From the NCBI RefSeq assembly GCF_003667315.2, contig NZ_RCTZ02000019.1:17089-81088 (forward strand): a stretch of DNA of 64,000 nt, given 5' to 3'. The DNA comes from Tropicibacter alexandrii (GTDB lineage Bacteria; Pseudomonadota; Alphaproteobacteria; Rhodobacterales; Rhodobacteraceae). Made by a program: the position numbers and the translations under genes. Shown piece after piece: positions 18,033-26,288 of the stretch (positions within the stretch are counted from its first letter, which is position 1; the number at the start of each line of letters is the position of its first letter). A model generated the notes under the pieces. The model saw nothing but the letters and a program-made list of their open reading frames with translations, was not told the origin of the DNA and searched no databases.

Positions 18033-18830
18033 ATGTTCGACCTGACCGATCACGTCGCTTTGGTGCTGGGCGCGGGCTCCTCTGGCCCCGGCTGGGGCAA
18101 TGGCAAGGCCGCCGCCGTGGCCTATGCCCGCGCGGGCGCGGCTGTGGCCTGCGTCGACCTGAACACCGCCGCCGCCGAGGAAACCGCCCATATCATCGAG
18201 GCCGAGGGCAACCGGGCGATTGCCCTGACCGGCAACGTCGCCATTGAGGAGGACATCGCTGCCGCCATCGCCGCCACGCGCGACGCCTTTGGCCAGATCG
18301 ACATCCTGCACAACAATACTGGCATCACGCCCTTCGGCGGGCCGGTCACGATGAAGCTGGAGGACTGGGACCGCGCGATGGACGTCAACGTCAAAAGCGT
18401 CCTGCTGTCCACCCGCCACATCCTGCCGCATATGGAAGAGCGCGGCTATGGCGTCATCACCAACATCTCCTCGGTCGCGGGCATCCGTATCTCGGGCTAT
18501 GACATGGCGGCCTATGCCACGTCGAAGGCGGCGGTGAACCACCTGACGCGCGCCATCGCCCTGCAATACGCGCCCAAGGGCATCCGCGCCAACGCGATCC
18601 TGCCCGGCCTGATCGACACGCCGCTGGTGCGCCATGGCGAGGGGTTCAAGGGCCATCACGGCGACGCCGAGAAACAGATGGCCGAGCGCGACGCAATGAG
18701 CCCCACCGGCAAGATGGGCGATGCATGGGACGTGGCCCATGCGGCGGTGTTCCTCGCCTCGCGCGAGGCGAAATACATCAACGGCGTGCTCTTGCCCGTG
18801 GATGGCGGCCTGTCCTGCCGCGCGCGCTGA
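18033..18830 (+). CDS. Short-chain dehydrogenase/reductase
   Basis: This 265-residue SDR starts at 18033. The NAD(P) loop is unusually long, GAGSSGPGWGNGKA, in place of the common TGxxxGIG. Active-site residues are Ser147, Tyr161 and Lys165 (NISSVAG, YATSK). The LHNNTGI segment corresponds to the family's NNAG, with Thr in place of Ala. A C-terminal VDGGL is seen. It is the last gene of the TRAP operon and probably oxidises a hydroxyl on the imported substrate before CoA activation and thiolysis by the divergent operon. The exact substrate is unknown. Confidence 0.9.
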   Translation: MFDLTDHVALVLGAGSSGPGWGNGKAAAVAYARAGAAVACVDLNTAAAEETAHIIEAEGNRAIALTGNVAIEEDIAAAIAATRDAFGQIDILHNNTGITPFGGPVTMKLEDWDRAMDVNVKSVLLSTRHILPHMEERGYGVITNISSVAGIRISGYDMAAYATSKAAVNHLTRAIALQYAPKGIRANAILPGLIDTPLVRHGEGFKGHHGDAEKQMAERDAMSPTGKMGDAWDVAHAAVFLASREAKYINGVLLPVDGGLSCRAR

Positions 18831-18904
18831 GGCGGGGCAGGGTTCCCGCGCGCGGGCCCATATGTCAGCTTGCCAAATCGTCCTGTTGAGGTAAGCCATG
18901 TCCG

Positions 18905-18923
18905 GGGCAGGCCGTGCCTGCCC
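18905..18923 (+). promoter_or_regulatory. Hairpin in the mprF upstream region
   Basis: A perfect 8-bp stem GGGCAGGC/GCCTGCCC with a 3-base loop lies between the SDR and the chosen mprF start. A GC-only palindrome CCCGCGCGCGGG at 18845-18856 precedes it. Neither has a T-run, so termination is uncertain; the first may end the TRAP transcript. Confidence 0.35.
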
Positions 18924-18981
18924 GCGATCTGCCGGGCGTCCTGACCGCGGGCAGGCTGGCGGAACACGGGCGAGGAGCGGG

Positions 18982-21576
18982 ATGCCGGGGCAGAGACTGG
19001 ACGACAGCACGGTCTGGCAGCGGCTGACGCCGCTTCTGCCGTATTTCATCACGGTGGGCCTGTTCGGGGCCGGGGCCTTTGCGCTGTATCACCTGCTGGC
19101 ACCGGTCGACCTGCGCTCTGTCATGACGCAGGCGCGGGCCACGCCATGGCCGATCCTCGGGCTGGCCCTGCTGACCACGGCGGCCAGCTATGCCTCGCTC
19201 ATTGGGTATGACTGGTCGGCGCTGCGCTATCTTGGCAAGAGCCTGCCGATGCCGGTGATCGCGCTGGGCTCGTTTCTGGGCTATGCCTTCGGCAACACCA
19301 TCGGGGCCGGGCCGATCACCGGTGGGGCGGTGCGCTATCGCATCTATTCGGCGCTGGGCCTGTCGGCCTATGACATCGCCGCCATCGCCACCTTCAGCGC
19401 GTCGGCCTTCGGCTTTGGCGCGACGATCATCGGCTTTGGCGCGCTGGCCTATCACCCGGGGGCCTTGGCGCATCTGATCCCGCTGTCGCCACCGGCGATC
19501 CGCTGGCTGTCACTGGCCATCGTCGCCGTGTCGGTGGCGATCCTGTTCTGGATTGCCTTGCGGCAGTCGGAAATCACCGTGCGCGGCATCACCCTGCGCG
19601 CCCCGTCGCCCGGCATCATGGCGGGGCAGTTCCTGTTCACCGGGCTCGACCTGTTCTGGGCGTCGCTGACGCTGTACCTGCTGTTGCCGCCCTCGGAACT
19701 CGGCTATGCCACCTTTCTCGCGGTCTTTGCCGCAGGCGTCATGGCGGGCGTGGTCAGCCACGTGCCCGGCGGGGTGGGGGTGTTCGAGACGGTGATCATC
19801 GCTGCCCTGCCGCCCTCGGTCTCGGTCGAACAGGCGGCGACGGGGCTGATCCTGTTCCGGATGATCTACTACCTCGTGCCGTTCGGCGTGGCGCTGATCA
19901 TGCTGGCCCTGACCGAAGCGCGACTGGCCACAGGCCGCGCGCTGCCCGCCGCGATGCAGGGCCTTTTGTCCTCGGTGCGCGCCATCGTGCCGCTGGCCAT
20001 CGCCGCGATGGTCTTTGCCGCAGGCGCCATCATGATGCTGTCGAGCCTGATCCCGCCGACCTCGGATCTGGCCGAAGACCTCGAACGGCTGTTGCCGCTC
20101 AGCCTTCTGGAGGGCGGCGCGCTGCTGTCGAGCGCGCTGGGGGTGGCGATGCTGGTCATCGCCCATGGCTTGTTGCGCCGGGTGCAGGGCGCATGGTGGC
20201 TGGCGGCGCTGGCCTTGTCGGCGGGCATCGCCGCGAGCCTCGCCAACGGGCTCGACTTCCAACGCGCGGCGATCCTTGTCGCGGCGCTGCTGATCCTCTT
20301 GCCGACCCGGGCCGAGTTCTTTCGCCCCACGCGGCTGACCCGCGACATTCTCAGCCTGCGCTGGAGCCTGTTGATGCTGGGGCTGGTGGGCGGCCTGCTG
20401 GTGCTGGTGCTGTTCGCACACCGCGCCACGCCTTATGCGCATGACCTGTGGTGGCAATTCGCCTCGGACCAAAGCGCCCCTCGGGCGCTGCGCGCCGCGC
20501 TGCTGGGGACCCTCGTGCTGGTGGTCGCCCTGCTGATCCTCGCCCTGCGGCCCGGGCGCCTGCGCCCCGACTTGCCCGGTCCAGAGGCTTTGGAGCGCGC
20601 CCGCGCGCTGGTCATGGCCCAGCCCGAACCCGAGGCCAATATCGCCCTGACCGGCGACAAATGCCTGATGTTCTCGGATCAGGGCCATGCGGCGCTGATG
20701 TACCGCGTGCAGGGGCGCAGCTGGATCGCGCTGCATGACCCGTTTGGCGCCGCGACGGAGGTTCCGCAGCTGGCATGGACCTTCCACGACGCGGCCTATG
20801 CCGCCAATGCCCGACCGATCTTCTACTCGGTCTCGGCAGCGCATCTGCCGCTCTGGATCGATATGGGGCTGGCGCTGATCAAGATGGGCGAAGAGGCGGT
20901 GGTGCCTCTGGACGGATTCGACCTCGACGCACCGGGCCGGGCCGAGCTGCGGGCGCTGCGCACGCTAGCCTTGGCCGAGGGGCTGACCTGCGAGGTGTTG
21001 CTTCCGCCCCATGCGCCCGGTCTGATGGAGGAGCTGCGCGCCGTCTCGGACGCCTGGCTGGCACTCAAACCCGGCGGCGAACAGGGGTTTGCCGTGGGGA
21101 CGTTCGACCCCGACATCCTCGCCCATGCGCCGATCGCCGTGGTGCGCCACAGCGATCGGTTGGTGGGGTTCGCCAATCTGTGGGTGACGGACGGGAAGCA
21201 GACTGCGACTATGGACCTGTACCGCCACGTGGCCGACGCACCTGCCGGAACCATGGGCTTCCTCTTCACCGAAGTGCTGCTGTCCTGCGCCGCCGGAGGC
21301 TATGCCGCCTTCTCTCTGGGCAACGCGCCGCTGTCCGGGGCCGAGGCGCGCCGGGGCGCGCGCCTGACCGCGCGGATGGGGCCGCTGGTCTACAAGCACG
21401 GGCGGCATTTCGACGATCCGGGCGCGCTGCGCCGCTTTCTGCAGACGTTCGACCCGGATTGGCGCCCCGTCTACGTGGCGATCCCGCCGCGCGCCAATAT
21501 CCTCGCCATCGCCACCGATATCGTGACGCTGATCGGCGGCGGTCGACGCAGGACCGCGGCGCAGGCCGATAGCTGA
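18982..21576 (+). CDS. mprF: Bifunctional lysyl-phosphatidylglycerol synthase/flippase MprF
   Basis: This 864-residue membrane enzyme starts at 18982, four bases after GAGGAG. An upstream ATG at 18898 would add 28 Gly/Arg-rich residues without family character. The N-terminal two thirds form some 14 hydrophobic helices of the flippase (GNTIGAGPITGGAVRYRIYS, then SHVPGGVGVFETVIIA). The C-terminal DUF2156 domain (about 560-850) transfers lysine or alanine from tRNA to phosphatidylglycerol (KCLMFSDQGHAALMYRVQG, SLGNAPLSG). The product lowers the negative surface charge and protects against cationic peptides. Neighbours give no functional link. Confidence 0.92.
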   Translation: MPGQRLDDSTVWQRLTPLLPYFITVGLFGAGAFALYHLLAPVDLRSVMTQARATPWPILGLALLTTAASYASLIGYDWSALRYLGKSLPMPVIALGSFLGYAFGNTIGAGPITGGAVRYRIYSALGLSAYDIAAIATFSASAFGFGATIIGFGALAYHPGALAHLIPLSPPAIRWLSLAIVAVSVAILFWIALRQSEITVRGITLRAPSPGIMAGQFLFTGLDLFWASLTLYLLLPPSELGYATFLAVFAAGVMAGVVSHVPGGVGVFETVIIAALPPSVSVEQAATGLILFRMIYYLVPFGVALIMLALTEARLATGRALPAAMQGLLSSVRAIVPLAIAAMVFAAGAIMMLSSLIPPTSDLAEDLERLLPLSLLEGGALLSSALGVAMLVIAHGLLRRVQGAWWLAALALSAGIAASLANGLDFQRAAILVAALLILLPTRAEFFRPTRLTRDILSLRWSLLMLGLVGGLLVLVLFAHRATPYAHDLWWQFASDQSAPRALRAALLGTLVLVVALLILALRPGRLRPDLPGPEALERARALVMAQPEPEANIALTGDKCLMFSDQGHAALMYRVQGRSWIALHDPFGAATEVPQLAWTFHDAAYAANARPIFYSVSAAHLPLWIDMGLALIKMGEEAVVPLDGFDLDAPGRAELRALRTLALAEGLTCEVLLPPHAPGLMEELRAVSDAWLALKPGGEQGFAVGTFDPDILAHAPIAVVRHSDRLVGFANLWVTDGKQTATMDLYRHVADAPAGTMGFLFTEVLLSCAAGGYAAFSLGNAPLSGAEARRGARLTARMGPLVYKHGRHFDDPGALRRFLQTFDPDWRPVYVAIPPRANILAIATDIVTLIGGGRRRTAAQADS

Positions 21577-21637
21577 GGCGGGTTGCCGGGCGGGGGGCTT
21601 TGCCCCATCCTGCCACGGCCACGAAAGGGAGCCCGCC

Positions 21638-23200
21638 ATGACCAACGCCGCCCGACAGACCGCGCTGACCGCCGTCGACACCCTGCGCGAGACGCTGTCA
21701 CAGGCGGCGCAGACGATCTTTGACTTTGGCGAGACCGCGTGGCGCGAATACCGCTCTGCCGCGTGGTACGTGGATTTCCTGCGCGAACAGGGCTTTACCG
21801 TCGAGGAGGGCTCTGCCGGGATGCCCACCGCCTTTTGCGCCGAATGGCGCAATGGCGACGGGCCGATGGTGGGGATGTATGCCGAATATGACGGCATCCC
21901 GGGCAATTGTCAGGCCGCAGACACGGTGGAACGCCCGCGCGACGGGCTGTCGCGCGCCGCCGGGGGCCATACCGATCCGCATTCGGGGCTGGGGGTGGGG
22001 TCCTTGGGCGGGGCCTTGGCGCTGAAGGCCGCGATGCAGGCGCATGACATCAAGGGCGGCATTCGCTTCACCGGGGAACCGGCGGAAAAGGTGCGCGGGT
22101 CAAAGCCGATCCACGCGGCGAAAGGCTACTACGACGGCTTGGCGGCGATCCTGTCCTTTCACCCCTATTACATGGACCCGATGTGCAACACCGTCCGGTG
22201 GGAAACGCATTGCGGCGCGGCCTATTCCGCGATCTATCGTTTCACCTGCGACCGCCCTCAGGACTGGGGGCGCAGCGCCGACACGCCGATCCCGCAAAGC
22301 CATAGCGACGTGCGCGCGCCCGGCGCAAATGATGCGCTGAACCTGATGTATCTCAGCTCCAAGGCGTTGCGCGACAGTGCCTTGCCCCATGACGGCGGCT
22401 GGTCGATCTCCGAGGCGATCCTGACCGCCGGTCAGGCCACCGCCGACAATCTGCCCGCCGAATTGGCCGAGATCCAGTACATGACCCGCGTGCCGACCAT
22501 TGCGCAGGCCGAACGGATCATCGCCATGCTGGATCGGAACGCGCAGGCCGCCGCCGACATGACCGGCTGCCGGTGGGAGCGGCACTGGGTCTGCAAGTCG
22601 CGCCCCGGTCTGGCCAATCACGCGCTGGCCGAGGCGGTCTGGGGCGCGTTGCAGACCGTGGGCGCGCCGCACTGGGGGGAGGCCGCGCGGGCCAAGGCCC
22701 GGGACATCCAGAAAAACCTCGGGTTGGAGGAAATGGAGTCCCCCTTCCTGCCGCGCATCGAACAGCTGATCGACCCGCAGGAGGCCGAGCGTCAGCTGCG
22801 CGAGACCCTGATGCCGAACCAGCGCCATTCGACCTCGGACGATTATACCGACATGACATGGCACGCGCCCACCGCGCGGCTGTATATCGGGCGTCCGGCC
22901 CTGCGCGCGCCCGAAGGTTGTGCCTATCCCAACTGGGTGCTGAACGCTTTGGGTGGTATGCCGGAAACCATCGACCCGATGATCGACACGGCGGCGCGGG
23001 TGCTGGCCCTGTCGGGGCTGGCGGTGCTGACCGATCCCGACTTGCGCGCCCGGATGTGGCACGAGTTCCACGACCGGACGGGGGGCATCGGCGGCCCGGA
23101 TTGGATCGCGCCATTGTGTGACTACGACCCGCCCATCGGTTTCCGCTGGCCAGAATATGTCACCACGCCGCGCGGCTTTGACTGGTGGATTCCATCGTAA
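21638..23200 (+). CDS. M20-family amidohydrolase (AbgB-like)
   Basis: This 520-residue protein follows GAAAGGGAG. It fits the AbgB branch of M20 metallopeptidases: QTIFDFGETAWREYRSA near the start, the metal-site region GMYAEYDGIPG, GGHTDPHSGLGVGSLGGALA, then ILSFHPY. Relatives cleave p-aminobenzoyl-glutamate and other N-acyl amino acids. At 520 residues it is longer than the usual 430-480, with the extra length in the C-terminal half. It has no signal peptide. Its stop is 85 bases before the transketolase start, so co-transcription is possible, but a structured leader lies between them. The natural substrate is unknown. Confidence 0.82.
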   Translation: MTNAARQTALTAVDTLRETLSQAAQTIFDFGETAWREYRSAAWYVDFLREQGFTVEEGSAGMPTAFCAEWRNGDGPMVGMYAEYDGIPGNCQAADTVERPRDGLSRAAGGHTDPHSGLGVGSLGGALALKAAMQAHDIKGGIRFTGEPAEKVRGSKPIHAAKGYYDGLAAILSFHPYYMDPMCNTVRWETHCGAAYSAIYRFTCDRPQDWGRSADTPIPQSHSDVRAPGANDALNLMYLSSKALRDSALPHDGGWSISEAILTAGQATADNLPAELAEIQYMTRVPTIAQAERIIAMLDRNAQAAADMTGCRWERHWVCKSRPGLANHALAEAVWGALQTVGAPHWGEAARAKARDIQKNLGLEEMESPFLPRIEQLIDPQEAERQLRETLMPNQRHSTSDDYTDMTWHAPTARLYIGRPALRAPEGCAYPNWVLNALGGMPETIDPMIDTAARVLALSGLAVLTDPDLRARMWHEFHDRTGGIGGPDWIAPLCDYDPPIGFRWPEYVTTPRGFDWWIPS

Positions 23201-23211
23201 CCTCAGCTTCA

Positions 23212-23280
23212 CCCCGGTTTTAGAATTTCTGCACGGCGGCCATGCGGAAATCCGGTTAGGAAGGGGAAAACCGGGGGAGA
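23212..23280 (+). promoter_or_regulatory. Structured leader with two mutually exclusive stems, upstream of transketolase
   Basis: An outer stem pairs CCCCGGTTTT (23212-23221) with AAAACCGGGG (23267-23276). Inside it, ATTTCTGCA (23225-23233) pairs with TGCGGAAAT (23243-23251) with one wobble. The outer right arm contains the first half of the ribosome site GGGGGAGA (23273-23280). A competing stem, CCGGTT (23252-23257) with AACCGG (23269-23274), cannot coexist with the outer stem. The layout suggests control of translation start, but no known riboswitch class is recognised. Confidence 0.5.
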
Positions 23281-23285
23281 CTTCG

Positions 23286-25247
23286 ATGAGCGATATCCAG
23301 ACCATGGCGCAGGCGATCCGCTTTGCCGCGCTCGATACGATCCTGAACGCGCGCGAGGGGCATCAGGGCGTGCCCTTGGGGATGGCAGAGATCGCGGCGA
23401 CGCTCTATGCCAACCACCTGAAATACGACGCCAAGGACCCGCTCTGGCCGGATCGGGACAGGGTGGTCTTGTCGAACGGGCATGGCTCGACCCTGCTATA
23501 TGCGCTCTTGCACCTGTCGGGGGTCGAGGCGGTCTCGGTCGAGGCGCTGAAATCCTTCCGCACGCTGGGCTCTGTCTGCGCGGGCCATCCCGAGATCGAG
23601 CAGCATGCCGGGATCGAGATCACCACCGGCCTGTTGGGGCAGGGCATCGCCTGCGCGGTCGGCATGGCCGTGGCCGAGGCGCGGCTGCAAGCGCGCTTTG
23701 GCGCCGATCTGGTGGATCATCGGACATGGGCCTTTGTCGGCGATGGCTGCCTGCAAGAGGGGATGGGGCAAGAGGCGATCTCGCTCGCCGGGCATCTGGG
23801 TCTGGGCAAGCTGACATTCCTTTGGGATGACAACCACATCACCGATGATGGCGACACGGCGCTGTCGATCTCCGAGGACGTCCCGGCGCGCTTTGCCGCC
23901 GCCGGATGGCATGTGGTTTCGGTCGACGGGCATGACATCGCGGCGCTGGACGCGGCGATGGCGGCGGCGCGCGCCGATCCGCGCCCGTCGCTGATCGCCT
24001 GCCGCACGGTGATCGCCAAGGGCATCCCCCGTCTGCAAGGGCAACGCGGTGGCCACAGCGCGCCCCTGACCCCGGAGGACCGGGTGGATGCCTGCGCGGC
24101 GTTGGGCTGGGATCACCCCCCGTTCGAGGTGCCGCAAGCGGTGTATGACGACTGGCAAAGCGCGCTGGCGCGCGGCACGCAGGCGCATCACGAGTGGTCC
24201 GCACGACTGGCCGGGCATCCCGAGCAAGCGGAGTTCGACCGGTGGATCAGCGGTCGCTTGTCTGACGATTGGCAGCCGGAGATGCAGCGCATTCTGGCCG
24301 AGGCCGAAGCGCAAAGCGACGCGCGCCCGACGATCCTATCCTCGGGCGATGTTTGCGACGCGCTGCACGAGGCTGTGCCCGAGATGATGGTGCTCTGCGC
24401 CGATCTGGAGGCCCCGACCAACCACAAGCGCGGGCGGCGGGCGTTCACCCGACATGACCGGGGCGGGTCCTATGTGCATTGCGGCGTGCGCGAACACCTG
24501 ATGGGCGCGATGACCTGCGGGATCGCGGCGCATGGCGGTCTGCGCCCGGTGAACGTGACCTATCTGGCCTTTGCGGATTATGAACGCCCGGCGATGCGCA
24601 TGTGCGCGCTGATGGGTCTGCCGGGGCTGTTCGTGTTCTCGCATGACAGCATCGGCTGCGGGTCGAACGGGCCGACGCACCAGCCGGTGGAGATATTGGC
24701 GGCGTTCCGCGCCATGCCGAACATGCGTGTGTTCCGCCCCGCCGATGCGGTTGAGACCGCCGAGGCATGGCGGCTGGCTCAGGAACACCGTCACGGCCCC
24801 TCCATGCTGGCGCTGTCGCGGCAGGACGCGGTGCAGGTGCGGGCCGGGTCCGGGCAGAACTTGACGGCGCGCGGGGCGTATATTCTGGAGGACAACGGGC
24901 GGCGCGACGTGACCTTGGTGGCCACGGGGACCGAGGTCGGGCTGGCGATGGAGGCGCGCAAGGTCTTGGCCGCACAGGGGATTTCAGCGACCGTTGTGTC
25001 GATGCCCTGCTGGGAGCTGTTCATGGAACAGCCCGCCGCCTATCGCGCCGACGTTCTGGGCGAGGCGCCGCGCATCGCCATCGAAGCGGCGCTGCAATTC
25101 GGGTGGGAGCGCTGGCTGCGCCCCACGGATCGCTTCATCGGGATGGAGGGGTTCGGGGCGTCTGCCGTAGGGCCGGCTCTGTACGCGCATTTCGGGATCA
25201 CGGTCGAAGCCGTGGTCGAGGCTGCCAAGCAGATGATCCGAGAGTAG
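23286..25247 (+). CDS. Transketolase-family enzyme with altered substrate pocket
   Basis: This 653-residue single-chain transketolase starts at 23286 after GGGGGAGA. Thiamine diphosphate and catalytic parts are kept: His26, His66 in SNGHGS, GHPE (100-103), GDG at 152-154, the activating Glu403 in GVREH and His465 in GPTHQP. By eye against E. coli TktA, the residue equal to Asp469 is Asn461, and the phosphate-contacting Arg358 and Ser385 have no counterpart; Arg512 (SRQ) is kept. It may act on a ketose or aldehyde other than the usual sugar phosphates (inference). The stop TAG lies inside a palindrome. Confidence 0.88.
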   Translation: MSDIQTMAQAIRFAALDTILNAREGHQGVPLGMAEIAATLYANHLKYDAKDPLWPDRDRVVLSNGHGSTLLYALLHLSGVEAVSVEALKSFRTLGSVCAGHPEIEQHAGIEITTGLLGQGIACAVGMAVAEARLQARFGADLVDHRTWAFVGDGCLQEGMGQEAISLAGHLGLGKLTFLWDDNHITDDGDTALSISEDVPARFAAAGWHVVSVDGHDIAALDAAMAAARADPRPSLIACRTVIAKGIPRLQGQRGGHSAPLTPEDRVDACAALGWDHPPFEVPQAVYDDWQSALARGTQAHHEWSARLAGHPEQAEFDRWISGRLSDDWQPEMQRILAEAEAQSDARPTILSSGDVCDALHEAVPEMMVLCADLEAPTNHKRGRRAFTRHDRGGSYVHCGVREHLMGAMTCGIAAHGGLRPVNVTYLAFADYERPAMRMCALMGLPGLFVFSHDSIGCGSNGPTHQPVEILAAFRAMPNMRVFRPADAVETAEAWRLAQEHRHGPSMLALSRQDAVQVRAGSGQNLTARGAYILEDNGRRDVTLVATGTEVGLAMEARKVLAAQGISATVVSMPCWELFMEQPAAYRADVLGEAPRIAIEAALQFGWERWLRPTDRFIGMEGFGASAVGPALYAHFGITVEAVVEAAKQMIRE

Positions 25248-25269
25248 GGCGGGGTTAACCCCGCCCTAC
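25244..25269. terminator. 26-bp palindrome, GTAGGGCGGG type
   Basis: A perfect 26-bp palindrome starts GTAGGGCGGGGTT and is centred on TTAA. It separates the convergent transketolase and THI5-type binding-protein genes and supplies the transketolase stop codon (TAG at 25245-25247). It probably acts as a bidirectional terminator. It belongs to the same family as the elements at 43013, 44509, 45861 and 46789. Confidence 0.65.
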
Positions 25270-25275
25270 ACCAAG

Positions 25276-26262
25276 TCAGTTCAGGGCTGCATCCGTGATT
25301 TCCAGCGTATAGGCACCCTCGGGGGCCTTGGTGATCACCGGATCCGAGCCACCGGCCAACAGCGTGTCGACCGTGCGCTGGTAATCCGCCGGGTCGAGCG
25401 CACCGTTGGAACCGGCTGTCAGCTTGGCAACCTCTCCCATCATGCGGATCTGGTGCTGCTCGGTCTGGGCGCCGGTCTCGTCATAGTCGAGCACGATCAT
25501 CGCCGCGTCCTCGGGGTTTTCCTCGGCCCATTTCCAGCCCTGCATCGACGCCGCGACAAACCGCGCCATCTTGTCCTTGAAGGCCTCGTCGGACAGGTTT
25601 TCCTCCAGCACATACAGCCCGTCTTCCATCGTGGCGACGCCCTGATCCTGATACTTGAAGGTCACCAGTTCCTCGGCGGTGACGCCCGCATCGATGACCT
25701 GCCAGTATTCGTTATAGGTCATGGTCGAGATGCAATCCGCCTGCCGCTGCAGCAGCGGATCGACGTTGAAGCCCTGTTTCAGCACCTCGACAGACCCTTC
25801 GGCCTTGCCATCGGTGTCGATCCCCAGCGACGACATCCACGACAGGAACGGGTATTCGTTGCCAAAGAACCAGACACCCAGCGTGCGGTTGTCCAGATCC
25901 TCCGGCGCGGCGATCCCGGCATCTTTCCAGCAGGTCAGCATCATGCCCGACGACTTGAAGGGCTGGGCGATGTTGACCAGCGGCAGGCCGTTTTCACGCG
26001 CGGCCAGCGCGGCAGGCATCCATTCGACGATCACATCGGCCCCGCCGCCCGCGATCACCTGCGTCGGTGCGATATCCGGCCCGCCGGGCAGAATGGTCAC
26101 GTTCAGGTCGGCCTCGTCGTAATAGCCGTTCTCCAGCGCCACGTAATAGCCCGCGAATTGCGCCTGCGTGACCCATTTCAGTTGCAGGGTCACGTCGTCT
26201 GCCGCCCATGCCGGTGCGGCCAGCGCCATAGCGGCGGTGGTGCCGAGGATGAGGTTTTTCAT
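25276..26262 (-). CDS. ABC transporter substrate-binding protein (NMT1/THI5-like), probable pyrimidine uptake
   Basis: This 328-residue periplasmic protein has a clear signal peptide (MKNLILGTTAAMALAAPAWA, cut before ADDV). The mature N-terminus LQLKWVTQAQFAGYYVALE is typical of NMT1/THI5-like proteins, and GGADVIVEWMPAALAA follows. Homologues bind hydroxymethylpyrimidine or related bases. Here it is the last gene of the pyrimidine-degradation operon, so uracil, thymine, dihydropyrimidines or a related base is the likely ligand (inference). The two permeases and the ATPase are upstream in the same operon. Confidence 0.88.
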   Translation of the reverse strand: MKNLILGTTAAMALAAPAWAADDVTLQLKWVTQAQFAGYYVALENGYYDEADLNVTILPGGPDIAPTQVIAGGGADVIVEWMPAALAARENGLPLVNIAQPFKSSGMMLTCWKDAGIAAPEDLDNRTLGVWFFGNEYPFLSWMSSLGIDTDGKAEGSVEVLKQGFNVDPLLQRQADCISTMTYNEYWQVIDAGVTAEELVTFKYQDQGVATMEDGLYVLEENLSDEAFKDKMARFVAASMQGWKWAEENPEDAAMIVLDYDETGAQTEQHQIRMMGEVAKLTAGSNGALDPADYQRTVDTLLAGGSDPVITKAPEGAYTLEITDAALN

Positions 26263-26288
26263 GTGTCTTTCTCCTTGTTGGTGGTTTG

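Noticed and set aside
18898..18981. An upstream ATG giving a longer MprF
   Set aside because: The extra 28 residues are Gly/Arg/Ala-rich and cover a hairpin region. The ATG at 18982 has GAGGAG before it and gives the usual family length.
26263..26288. A thiamine diphosphate riboswitch before the THI5-like binding protein
   Set aside because: Only 26 bases separate it from the permease gene, and no THI-box sequence is visible. The context is pyrimidine degradation, not thiamine synthesis.
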